Assembly: GCA_037074705.1 (NCBI GenBank)
Contig: CM073594.1
Span: 78,865,009 to 78,929,008 of the forward strand
Direction: 5' to 3'
Length of the DNA stretch: 64,000 nt
Origin: Zhengitettix transpicula
Lineage: Eukaryota > Arthropoda > Insecta > Orthoptera > Tetrigidae
The translations under genes and the position numbers were made by a program. The notes beneath the pieces are model-generated. The model made no database searches. It was not told the DNA's origin and worked only from the letters and a program-made list of their open reading frames with translations. Positions within the stretch are counted from its first letter, which is position 1; every line of letters begins with the position of its first letter. Positions 12,701-21,019 of the stretch are shown here, piece by piece.

Positions 12701-12764
12701 TCTCAGCAGCAGTTGCAGCCGCAATCTCTACTGCTGGCTGGAGTTTTCCGCATTCCATGAGCAA
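9714..12764 (-). CDS. pol: Pol polyprotein: protease, RT, RNase H, integrase
   Basis: An uninterrupted frame of about 1016 codons. In order: aspartic protease FLVDSGADVSIIP near residue 42; reverse transcriptase with catalytic YLDD (FPYLDDILIASS); RNase H STDASNTAVGAVL; integrase zinc domain (HxxxxH...CxxC, ending CINCQK); integrase core with LDIVGP, ITDQGRQFESS and a later E, the D,D,E triad; and a C-terminal tail. It overlaps gag by about 37 bases in the -1 frame, so it is presumably made as Gag-Pol by frameshifting. The first ATG is at 12753, but independent initiation is not expected. All catalytic residues are present. Confidence 0.93.
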   Translation of the reverse strand: MLMECGKLQPAVEIAAATAAENSPSSRSFRLFVKDRKTGLKFLVDSGADVSIIPCSDVAKPSNTSYKLYAANNSEIPTYGFQIMNLDLGLRRQFQWPFIVAKVGRGILGADFLNKYDLVIDIKRRKLVDGVTQLYVHGEVSAINTKEIVCSLAQSKFTDLLSKYPSITTPTLIPNRVKHDVKHHIVTKGQPVYSKARPLDPKKFAEAKKEFQYMLQNDIVRPSSSPWASPLHIVPKKDGSFRACGDYRQLNDKTIPDRYPVPRIEDFHQILPGKKVFSKIDLFKAYYQIPIAEEDKAKTAVITPFGLYEFNVMSFGLRNAPSTFQRFINQVLQSLDFTFPYLDDILIASSSLEEHRTHLALVFERLQNYGLRINISKSILGQDKIEYLGYYITEEGSEPLMEKVKAIQEYSLPETIAELRTFLGMVNYYRRYLKDAAQTQVILHEYLRGAKKRDRRKINWTEEARNNFEKCKQDLASATLLTFPNHELPLSLSTDASNTAVGAVLQQLEKGSWKPIAFFSKKLSSAQQAYSAYDRELLAIYLAVKQLKYLLEGRNFTILTDHKPLIFAFQQKNEKASPRQLRHLQYISQFSTRIQHVKGEENVVADALSRINEVSLVDYEKIAEAQTSDEEIEKLLQEKTSNITLKRYPLASGKFLWCDTSTSNIRPVIPAKFRKTVFHQMHNLSHPGVKATVKQITERFLWPEIKNDVRKWAQACINCQKNKVIRHTKSPIQPFSEPDGRFQVIHLDIVGPLPPSEGNSYCVTFIDRFTNWMEVVPTSNIMAETIARVFYENWIVRFGVPIQVITDQGRQFESSLFRNLAAICGIKVQHTTAYHPQANGKVERLHRTMKTAIKAHNNVKWTQSLPTILLGLRGAIKEDVHHSIAQMVYGKTIRLPGEFFEEKKFPDSAETFVTELIRTMKSLKPVPIMYKNKQNVYVHRDLWTSTHVFIRNDRIKKGLEPAYDGPFLVKQRSGKFFTLLVNGKQINFSVDRLKPAYLLAEEEPAQINPVSKTCSQ

Positions 12765-13531
12765 GGTTGTTTACATTTATTAGGCTGACATTCATCCCTA
12801 AATTTAAAATGGTAGAAGCAATATTTTCCTTTCTGGTTATAATTCCGATTATACCGATTCCTACTCGTACTTCGGCTTCGGCTTCTATGACGTTTTTGGT
12901 TGTCTAACATTAAAGTTTCTATGCGTTTCTCCAATTCCGCAATTCTATGATTTAGGTCCGTTTCCTTACTTCCCGAAAGCGCATAAATGTGCGATGGTCG
13001 GTTCATCTCAACAATCTTATCGGCCATTATTGCCAATTTTTCGAGGTTCTCGTCGCTTATTATCAAAATACTTCTAACATGATCAGGCAATTTCTGTAAC
13101 CACAAGGTTTTCAGAACTTTTTCCGTAACCTCTGATCCCGCTAAGGTCTGCATTCTACGTAAGAATTGGCTAGGTTTCTCGTCTCCGATTTCGAACGATG
13201 TCAGCAAACGCTTAATGCGCGTATCTTCGCTTTCTCGGAACGTATTTAGAAGCCTTTCTTTAGCTGCTGTATATTTATCTAGTCTTTCCGATTGAATAAT
13301 GTCCCATACGTGCTCTATAAATTTGGGTTCGAGCTGTGCTATCAAGTAGTTAAATTTCGTCTCTTCGCGAACAATATTACTTATAAGAAATTGAGCTTCG
13401 ACTTGATAGAACCAAATTTCCGGTTTCTCTACCCAGAATGGTGGAATTTTTACACTCACCACATCCGTATACTTCAACGAGACGGTTTGCGATGAATCTT
13501 CATTCGGCATTCTCTCGTCCACGTGCTCCAT
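12728..13531 (-). CDS. gag: Gag of the CsRn1-like element
   Basis: About 267 codons from the first ATG (MEHVDERMPNE); the frame is open further upstream to 13564. The core VKIPPFWVEKPEIWFYQVEA is the characteristic capsid-like segment of CsRn1-type Gag. The C-terminus is basic (HRSRSRSTSRNR) and ends in CFYHFKFRDECQPNKCKQPC, a CHCC-type variant knuckle associated with this clade. It forms particles and binds RNA. It overlaps pol in the -1 frame. It appears intact. Confidence 0.88.
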   Translation of the reverse strand: MEHVDERMPNEDSSQTVSLKYTDVVSVKIPPFWVEKPEIWFYQVEAQFLISNIVREETKFNYLIAQLEPKFIEHVWDIIQSERLDKYTAAKERLLNTFRESEDTRIKRLLTSFEIGDEKPSQFLRRMQTLAGSEVTEKVLKTLWLQKLPDHVRSILIISDENLEKLAIMADKIVEMNRPSHIYALSGSKETDLNHRIAELEKRIETLMLDNQKRHRSRSRSTSRNRYNRNYNQKGKYCFYHFKFRDECQPNKCKQPCSWNAENSSQQ

Positions 13532-13566
13532 TAGAATCCGTTTGAATCCTGGCTGTAACTGCACTA

Positions 13567-13585
13567 ATCACGTCGTTGGTCACCA
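13567..13585 (-). promoter_or_regulatory. Primer-binding site, tRNA-Trp type
   Basis: The minus strand reads TGGTGACCAACGACGTGAT just inside the 5' LTR. The tRNA-Trp 3' end would pair with TGGTGACCCCGACGTGAT, so the site matches on both sides of a small central change (AAC for CC). CsRn1-type elements characteristically use tRNA-Trp. Confidence 0.75.
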
Positions 13586-13592
13586 ATTCTTC

Positions 13593-13809
13593 TAGGGGGT
13601 TGTTTGGCTTTTAAAATAAATACACCAATTGATTATTCACCACCACATTATATTTTCCAGTAAACAGCATACATGCGCACGGGACGTTACTGTTGAGCGT
13701 CCGGCTATTCCTTCAGCTCTGCTTGCTCTGCTCTACTTGTTCAAAAGCACTCGATCATCAAAATCGAAGTGTTGCCAACTACGCATTTTACACAATATGT
13801 ACACCTACA
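13593..13809 (-). repeat. 5' LTR of the CsRn1-like element
   Basis: 217 bp matching 9344-9560 with one difference seen (CGCACGGG versus CGCACTGG). It carries the promoter for the element on the minus strand. Confidence 0.9.
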
Positions 13810-13819
13810 TGTATGTGCC

Positions 13820-14640
13820 TATATATTTATATACAGAAATAACACATTTGGATAGGAAAGAGAGACAGCGACTTACCTGAAATCAACAGTTGTTCCAGTC
13901 ATTTTTAGTAACTGAACCCCTATGTCAATTCGTGCCCAACTAGCACACAGTTCAGCCGTCTTTACTGAAAAGGGGGAAAGAGGTCATTGAAAATTTGAAA
14001 TTTTATTTTCTTAGTATTATTAATATAATTTCCTTGAAGTCTGTACATCGTGTCACAATGGCTTCCCTGGCTGCTCTGATGTTGCCCTTACGGTTGACTG
14101 AAATTCAGTCATGATCAGGCAGGTGGGCGGAATGTACCCCTCACAATTCTGGGTATATCAGATTTATATCTCGGTTGTGTGACAATTCTCTTTTCTACAT
14201 TCCCAATACAACTTGCCAAGCAATATCTGTCTTGGTGTCCGTAGTCTCTCCTGCTCACATTCTCAACCACATCTGGCGTTCTCCAGCCAAGACGTGAGGG
14301 TCCCCCTCATATATTATTGTAGCACACTGACCACGTTGTCAAGTCGCCCAGCTGCTCTGAGCCATCCTGACACGGCTGGTCTTACAGCTTGAAGTAAAAT
14401 GATTGTTACAAGTTGCCCCAATCGAGGATTCACATTTGACAGGCTGACAAAAGTGGATTCTTGTTTACTGAAGATTTTATTATTGTTGCAATTTCACATA
14501 TAAATCCTCCTTCCCACATTCAGCCATCCTGAAAATCATCATCCAACTGAAACGAACACTTGAATTCTGTCCATGACTTCATGAATTCTGCACAAGAAGT
14601 TGTACTTCTGGGTTCTACATAGTTTCCTCCTTGAAGTGTC
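13820..14640 (-). other. Probable old LTR sequence, no gene
   Basis: No ORF. On the minus strand a segment beginning TGTAACAATC near 14410, preceded by GATTGGGGCAAC (purine-tract-like), could be the 3' LTR of the gypsy relic to its right. No second copy is visible to confirm it. Confidence 0.3.
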
Positions 14641-15060
14641 ATTGGTCTTGCATTTTGTTACTCAATACCAATACTTTGGCTTGAGTTTCACTTTAGTTTA
14701 GAAATCTCTCTCCTTGTCCTCAAACTTGAACTCATGGCGTCTGCAGAGCATATCACTCAGCAATTTTGCAATAGATGAATCATTCTGTATATATTTTCTA
14801 AAATAGCAAATTAGTCCTAGAAAGCTTTGTAGTGTTGTCACCGTGTATGGTTCTGGAAAATTTTGGACTGCTAATGTCTTGTAATAATTACGTCTGCTTT
14901 ATCTAGAAGATCATTTCTGATTACCATGGGAACTTAAATGGTGTCATTCAGAACCACATAAACATTTTATAAACTTGATATCCTCAATAGTGATTGAAGT
15001 ATGAAAATATCTTAACCTATTTACAACACTTGCTTTCAAACCTGTCAAAATAGTCACTTT
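14640..15060 (-). pseudogene. pol: Gypsy-type RT relic
   Basis: An open minus-strand stretch at about 14700-14890 contains LQSFLGLICYFRKYIQNDSS, the region immediately after the catalytic palm in Ty3/gypsy reverse transcriptases. Flanking codons are broken by stops. Only the thumb/connection part survives; protease, catalytic YxDD and integrase are not seen. Confidence 0.6.
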
Positions 15061-15289
15061 TAGTGACTATCATGTTGTATGTATCTTTTCTCAATAGATT
15101 AAGTTGACAAACACAGTATATAAGTGCTGATACTTTAGGTTGTACAGTTTGGCACCCTTGCACTTATAATGGTTGGATACTTTTTTTAATGTGTGTACAC
15201 TCATACTCGTCATTTAATTATGTTCTTTCTTCCAGTGAACTCATTTCCAATGTGGCCATAATTATTGTAATCGAAGCATTTTCTGCCTT

Positions 15290-16114
15290 TTAATTTATTT
15301 TTGTTTTCTTTGGAGCGTATAGTATTGTAAGTAGAACTTGGTTTTGGAATCTTCTGATTTTTTTTAAGGTTTGTGGTTGTTGTAGTGACCCATACTTGGC
15401 ATCCATAGAGTAGAATCTGTTTAATTGTAACTCGAGTTTTTGTGTTCCTACTTTAATGTGTTCCCTTTGCCTTCTTGGTTTTCTTATACTTAGCATGTCG
15501 CCTGTGATGATTATTTTTTCATGTGATTGTAGCATATTGAGTAGCCCTTTTCTTGAAATATTTTCTCCGGCAGGGTTACAGGCCGTTATTATTTATATTC
15601 TACCCTCTCTAGTGTCCAGTTCGGTGGCTGATGCTTCAGTTTTGTTAACTGATTTAATTTTGATTTCTTTATGGGGAATTCTTGTTTAAATTACTATCAT
15701 TACACATCCGCCCCTTTTTGTAGTTCTGTCTTATCTGTACGTAGATCTGTTATTGAATTTAATTTGATTGTTAGGTTTTAGGTGAGTTCCACTTATACAC
15801 GCCACGTCAATATCGTGCTATTCCAAATATCTCTATTTCATGCTCAGTATTCGTAAAGGTCTGAAAATAGACATAATTTAGAATAAGTTAATTAGGCCCT
15901 CCATTAAGATGTTTAGTTTGTCCATTGTTGTCTTTGCTTGTTTTAGTTTTAGAATCATGTTCTTTAACCCCGTGATTCCATTCCTTATGAATGAGAAAAT
16001 CTCTTTCATTTCTTCAGCGCTTTGGCTTGAATTTTCGTTTGACGTGTCAATTGGATTATTACTTCCGCTGGTTTGTGGTTTTCTTGATATTTCTTGTCGT
16101 AATTTTCCTAGCAT
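15290..16114 (-). pseudogene. LINE endonuclease relic (Jockey-like)
   Basis: The minus strand reads in one frame with a few stops through DIDVACISGTHLKPNNQ (the LINE endonuclease ISETHL motif), KRGGCVMIVI, and later SHEKIIITGD (the GDFNA motif). The order matches an APE-type endonuclease at the start of ORF2. The reverse transcriptase does not follow, so the copy is truncated. A 78-codon open frame at 15878-16114 upstream may be linker or ORF1 tail. Confidence 0.62.
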
Positions 16115-16124
16115 CTTTTTCTTC

Positions 16125-16200
16125 CAAAGACCCAGTAATCGACCCTGAGAAATTTTTTATTGTAAAATATTAATTGATAATGTAAATTGAAATTTATTTG
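16125..16200 (+). repeat. Fragment resembling the TGTAAT LTR interior
   Basis: CCCAGTAATCGACCCTGAGA resembles CCCAGTGGTGACCCTGAGA within the solo LTR at 206-1262. The fragment stops at the (TA)n tract. Confidence 0.35.
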
Positions 16201-16201
16201 C

Positions 16202-16203
<2 letters not shown>

Positions 16204-16238
<35 letters not shown>
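16204..16238. repeat. (TA)n microsatellite
   Basis: An uninterrupted TA run that forms the left flank of the solo LTR at 16239. Confidence 0.95.
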
Positions 16239-16241
<3 letters not shown>

Positions 16242-17317
16242 AATAATTATCAATGAGGCGTTAATTAAATGAATTTTCCTCACGTAAAGCGTCAAAATGT
16301 GATAATTAAATGGAAGGCTTTTTTTAAATGAAAAGATCGAAATAAACAAACAAGATATTTATTTATTTTGTTGTGGCAATAACTCAAAACAAATACAATT
16401 TAAAATATTAATTTCTCAGGGTATTCACAGGGTTTGATAATGGACACAACAATTTGATTTAAAAATCTTATTAACAAACAAATCACATTTACCTAAACAA
16501 TACGTCGATAGAAATAAACTAAAAAGAAAAGAAATTAACTTGACAATTAAAATAGAAAGAAATTAAAAAGTAAAAAGATTAACTGATTGACAATTTAAAC
16601 TAAAACGAAATCGGACTTCTATCCTTTAATTACGTTTACATAAATAATTAATTTTGTATTTTGTTACATCCGTCCAGTTGGTTCCAGCATTCCTTTTGGT
16701 TTCGAAAATACACTATTGTGAGATTTTACACTGATTCTAAGATTCACAGATTATACACTGATTCTAGTCAAAATTGATAGGATGTCAGGAACTCGGATGA
16801 TCCTCCTTTTTTGTCAGCTATCTGTTGACTACTTGCCTTAGGTGAATTCTGCTTGCCTTATATGAATTCTGTGGTTTGTAGATTTGCTAGTCTTTTACCG
16901 CTGTGGACTTAAACTGCAACTTTACTATTTCTGACTGGCCATGGACGTAAACTGCTGCCTTCCTTTCCTGGCTGACTACAAACGTAAAAATGCCTTGACT
17001 TAGCAAGTTTCGATGTAATGCTTCCGTAAATGTTTTACTTACTCACAACTTAATGCATTAAACCACGGCTAGTCTCTGCTCTAGTATTCTTCGTTCCGTT
17101 CTCTGTAATGTCCCGCCACTAACTCTGTTAAATTCTAGTCACCAACTAACTCTTAGTCCCGAGTTTTAGCGCGCATACGCCATTTCAGACTTTCCGACAA
17201 AGTAACAGTCCGGCTACATGGTTGTTTTGGAAGCTCCTGCCGCTATAATGGATTTCTCAAAGAATTTATATTGTAATGCCAATTAATTAGGACATTAATT
17301 GGTTTCAATAAAATTTA
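16239..17317 (-). mobile_element. Solo LTR copy 1, with inverted right end
   Basis: Starts TGTAATAATTATCAATGAGG. It is nearly identical to 18451-19534 over about 1030 bp, but the last 49 bases (17269-17317) are the exact reverse complement of the corresponding end of copy 2. Orientation is set as minus because the 206-1262 relative has its likely sense strand opposite. No ORF. Confidence 0.7.
17269..17317. other. 49-bp segment inverted relative to the duplicate
   Basis: This segment equals the reverse complement of 19489-19537, with flanks matching in direct orientation on both sides (CTCAAAgAATTTA on the left, TATTGTAATAAACAC on the right). It contains a short palindrome, CCAATTAAT...ATTAATTGG. 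Confidence 0.9.
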
Positions 17318-17321
17318 TATT

Positions 17322-17383
17322 GTAATAAACACAAATGATACAAAATTGAGCCTCCAATAAAGATGGTTACAAAACGACAGTTT
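17322..17383. repeat. Truncated start of a second LTR-like repeat
   Basis: TGTAATAAACACAAATGATA and about 40 following bases match 19543-19605. It is cut at about 17383, where Helitron sequence begins. Confidence 0.7.
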
Positions 17384-18230
17384 TGAATTGCCCATAAAAT
17401 ATATTTCTAAAAATTGATGATCTGCATCAGGTAGTGGTAACAGTGCCCCCAGTAAGTGATAAATTTGTCCTTGTATCTGTAATATTTTAAATTTTGTCCA
17501 TTAATTATTTCATATATAAATATTTTAGTACAAACGAATATTATAAATTTTTTTTCTGGTATACCTTGAAAGTGGGCATGAAATTGTCCTGTATAATATG
17601 TGTAGCGCCAAATGATGTCATCTGGAAACAGTTGTTATATTTCTGAATGTTGGCCAAGAAGTGCTTAGAATCATTTCCAATACCAGAAACTAAAGAGCGT
17701 AAAGGATCTGGTGGTGGGACCAATTGTGGCAATTTTACTTTGCCTCCAGCATAACATAATCCAGTAGATTCACCAGTGTATTTTAACGCCTTACAATATT
17801 TACAAATTATTTTAATTTCCCCAATTGTTACCGATTTGTCGGCACAATAATCAGTTGCCGGATCATAGTGGAATGCAGCTCGTTCAAAAACAGGAGCACT
17901 GCGTCTGCGGATTCGCTCAATTTCATTATGTCGTGCTCGCTGTTGTTGTGTTTGATGTGCACGAACTCGTTGCATTCTAAGCCTATCAACTTCATTGTCA
18001 CTCACTAAATAACGCAATTCTGACATAGCAATACGACTATTTTCTTGATCTGTCTCTCTCTGGTCATCAGTGCGGTTAGCACGTGAGGTAGCTCTTCGCA
18101 CATTTGATTGACTGCGACGACCTAAGTCACCTCCAAAGCGCACGCGAAGACTATTTTGATAGATATGATTGAATTTGAACTTGATGCAGCGGAAATAAAT
18201 TGCAAATTGACTCTTTGACGTTAGGAACAC
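17384..18230 (-). pseudogene. Helitron Rep/helicase, N-terminal part with an intron
   Basis: The main exon (17565-18230) encodes a basic Arg/Gln-rich region with ERIRRRSAPVFERAAF, a zinc-finger-like CKYCKALK, then GKVKLPQLVPPPDPLRSL and KHFLANIQKYNNCFQMTSFG, hallmark sequences of the region ahead of the Helitron Rep domain. A small intron, 17477-17564, has GTATAC...TTACAG borders; reading resumes as IQGQIYHLLGALLPLPDADH, the expected continuation. Coding stops at about 17384 where the element is truncated. The catalytic HUH motif is absent, so it is inactive. Confidence 0.78.
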
Positions 18231-18446
18231 ACCTAAATTGCTTAGACAACAGTATTTGTATGGGAAATAGAAAAGGGCTGTTTTTAGGGTTTTCCCGGAA
18301 ATTATTCGATTTTTTCTCGCCTTTTAAACCCTCCCTAGACCTCCACGAACATTTCAAGACTAAGATAAGATAAATCCGTTCAGCCGTTCTCGAGTTTTAG
18401 TGAGACTAGCGAGCAGCAATTCATTTTTATATATATAGATATATAG
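17384..18446 (-). mobile_element. Helitron 5' terminal fragment
   Basis: The minus-strand 5' end reads AAAACTCGAGAACGGCTGAA shortly after a TATATATA stretch, a leader common at Helitron 5' ends in insects. The Rep/helicase gene begins downstream. The fragment ends abruptly at about 17384, so most of the element, including the RecD-like helicase and 3' hairpin, is missing. Confidence 0.75.
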
Positions 18447-18450
18447 ATAT

Positions 18451-19534
18451 TGTAATAATTATCAATGAGGCGTTAATTAAATAAATTTACCTCACGTTAA
18501 GCGTCAAAATGTGATAATTAAATGGAAGGCTTTTATTAAATGAAAAGATCGAAATAAACAAACAAGATATTTATTTATTTTGTTGTGGCAATAACTCAAA
18601 ACAAATACAATTTAAAATATTAATTTCTCAGGGTATTCACTGGGTTTGATAATGGACACAACAATTTGATTTAAAAATCTTATTAACAAACAAATCACAT
18701 TTACCTAAACAATACGTCGATAGAAATAAACTAAAAAGAAAAGAAATTAACTTGACAATTAAAATAGAAAGAAATTAAAAAGTAAAAAGATTAACTGATT
18801 GACAATTTAAACTAAAACGAAATCGGACTTCTATCCTTTAATTACGTTTACATAAATCATTAATTTTGTATTTTGTTACATCCGTCCAGTTGGTTCCAGC
18901 ATTCCTTTTGGTTTCGAAAATACACTATTGCGAGATTTTACACTGATTCTAAGATTCACAGATTATACACTGATTCTAGTCAAAATTGATAGGATGTCAG
19001 GAACTCGGATGATCCTCCTTTTTTGTCAGCTATCTGTTGACTACTTGCCTTAGGTGAATTCTGCTTGCCTTATATGAATTCTGTGGTTTGTAGATTTGCT
19101 AGTCTTTTACCGCTTTGGACTTAAACTGCAACTTTACTATTTCTGGCTGGCCATGGACGTAAACTGCTGCCTTCCTTTCCTGGCTGACTACAAACGTAAA
19201 AATGCCTTGACTTAGCAAGTTTCGATGTAATGATTCCGTGAATGTTTTACTTTGTCTTCAACTTTGTTTAATAATAATGCATTAAACCACGGCTAGTCTC
19301 TGCTCTAGTATTATTCGTTCCGTTCTCTGTAATGTCCCCCCACTAACTCTGCTAAATTCTAGTCACCAACTATCTTAGTCCCGAGTTTTAGCGCGCATAC
19401 GCCATTTCAGACTTTCCGACAAAGTAACAGTCCGGCTACATGGTTGTTTTGGAAGCTCCTGCCGCTATAATGGATTTCTCAAACAATTTAAATTTTATTG
19501 AAACCAATTAATGTCCTAATTAATTGGCATTACA
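18451..19534 (-). mobile_element. Solo LTR copy 2, complete
   Basis: TGTAATAATTATC...GGCATTACA, 1084 bp, with ATAT on both sides (18447-18450 and 19535-19538). About 97 percent identical to 16239-17268 by eye. No internal region or partner LTR. Confidence 0.72.
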
Positions 19535-19542
19535 ATATATAT

Positions 19543-20129
19543 TGTAATAAACACAAATGATACAAAATTGTGCCTCCAATAAAGATAGTTACAAAATGAC
19601 GGTTAAAATCTTACAATGCTAAATATTCCTGACTTAAATATTTATTAAAATACGAAATCTGACGATAATTATATTTACACATTTGGTTTACAATTAATTA
19701 AGTTCCTTTTTGTTTACTTTACCCTTAGTTGTTCATCTGGGCTCGAGTTAACTTGATTTTATTAAATACATCACAAAAAGGCCATATTTCACTGAATTTA
19801 GAGATGTTTTAATTTTCAAACACAAATCACGTCCAGCTCTTAATTGTTGATAACGTTGTTTGAACAATCACCGTTGATAGCTTTGTTTTCTATAACTTTG
19901 ATAATTGCATGAATGTGGCAATAGACGAAATACTCCAAACTGTCGACTTGTAATTCTAAAACCCTGGGACTTTTAATGCAATATGTCTCTGCTGCCTAAT
20001 GACACTTGTTACATCATGGTACCAGGAACTCTGAATACGGACTCCACAAAACACACCATCATTCCTGGTCCAAGCAACTCTGAATATCTCAAGTTCCGTA
20101 CGTCTCACTGCTGCCTGAGGCAACAATGC
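19543..20129. repeat. LTR-like repeat, cut by an errantivirus LTR
   Basis: Begins TGTAATAAACACAAATGATA after ATAT. Its first about 60 bases recur at 17322. No ORF. It is interrupted at 20130; sequence at 21020 and beyond may be its continuation, but I cannot prove that. Confidence 0.45.
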
Positions 20130-20434
20130 AGTTAATTGTCACTTCCTTGGTAAGGTCCACCGGTTCGGACCGATGATGCAGCGGTTAGCTCGTTTAAGGA
20201 AATAAACAGACTTATTGCAATGTGTGGTTTAACACAAGTTTATTGCAGATCAAATGTTACAGCACTCTGGTTGTCTCGATGTATGTGTGAACTCGCTAGG
20301 GGAATTTACATAGGGTATATATACAGTTCTTCTGTTTGTACATAGTCATGGTCATGGAGCAGCTCGTGAGTTATAGTCACGAGGATGAATATAGGGGCAA
20401 CGTGAGAGTCAGGGTCACAAGGGGCTGACTCGCT

Positions 20435-20759
20435 TTTTTTGTTTTGTTTTTTACAATCAAAAATTTATTGTCGCATTAAGATTGGTAGTAATCACACCGT
20501 TTACATAGATTACTATTGTCAGATTATGTTTCTATTTTACATTAGGTAGCTTAATTTAGTATCGTTGATGAACTTCAGCATCTTTAGAATCGTCGACTCC
20601 TTTGTCGCTAGGTCGGATAGTTGAAAGCTGCCTATGATGATGTTTCTTATACGTGCGTAGTAGACTTCACAGCTCAGCAGGATGTGCTGCGTGGTTAGGA
20701 TCTCTTTACAGAGTTGTGGCTCTGCTCTGGAAAAAATATAATTTTTGGTTAATTTGGTA
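20435..20759 (-). mobile_element. 5'-truncated LINE insertion with 9-bp TSD
   Basis: TGACTCGCT flanks it exactly at 20426-20434 and 20760-20768. The minus strand ends in an A-rich tail (T-run at 20434-20440 on the plus strand). It encodes EILTTQHILLSCEVYYARIR, the HIL..C...Y..R motif found after the RNase H domain in Jockey/I-type LINEs, continuing to SYLM and a stop. Target-primed insertion into an existing solo LTR is clear. Confidence 0.85.
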
Positions 20760-20799
20760 TGACTCGCTGTTGTTCAGCTGTATTATCGTTTACTAATAT

Positions 20800-20855
20800 T
20801 TATGCTATTAAAGGGGAGTTGCCCAATGTGGATCACCCTCATGTAGCCTGTTGCT
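20800..20855 (+). repeat. LINE 3'-terminal fragment
   Basis: TGCTATTAAAGGGGAGTTGC and the following CCCTCATGTAGCC closely match the reverse complement of 55290-55345. It is inserted relative to the other LTR copies. Confidence 0.6.
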
Positions 20856-21019
20856 CTATAAATAAACATTTCAGACAAACTTCTTACAAATCTAGTTTTA
20901 ACAATTAACATTTTTTTATAGTCTTAATACTTTCATATTCAATTATATCATTTAGAATTGATAGATCCTTTTAGGAGTAGATATTTGTTGTATAGTGATT
21001 TCTGGAGGGGAATGTAACT

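Larger units (their letters stand above)
9344..13809 (-). mobile_element. Complete CsRn1-like Ty3/gypsy retrotransposon
   Basis: A 4466-bp unit bounded by 217-bp direct repeats. Order on the minus strand is 5' LTR, tRNA-Trp-like primer site, gag, pol with a -1 frame relationship, purine tract, 3' LTR. TGTAT occurs at 9338-9342 and 13810-13814, a likely target duplication offset by one base from the shared LTR sequence. The two LTRs differ at one position that I can find, indicating recent insertion. Gag (CCHC-variant finger) and pol are each open throughout, so it may be autonomous. Confidence 0.9.
20130..21019 (-). mobile_element. Solo errantivirus-type LTR with insertions
   Basis: Begins AGTTAATTGTCACTTCC and ends GGAGGGGAATGTAACT, matching the edges and interior (GTTCGGACCGATGATGCAGC, GCTCGTGAGTTA, GCTGACTCGCT) of the 23067 and 29983 LTRs. 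It is about 890 bp because it contains a LINE 3' fragment (20435-20759) and a second short repeat (20800-20855). Flanks ATGC and CTGG do not form a clean target duplication. Confidence 0.75.
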
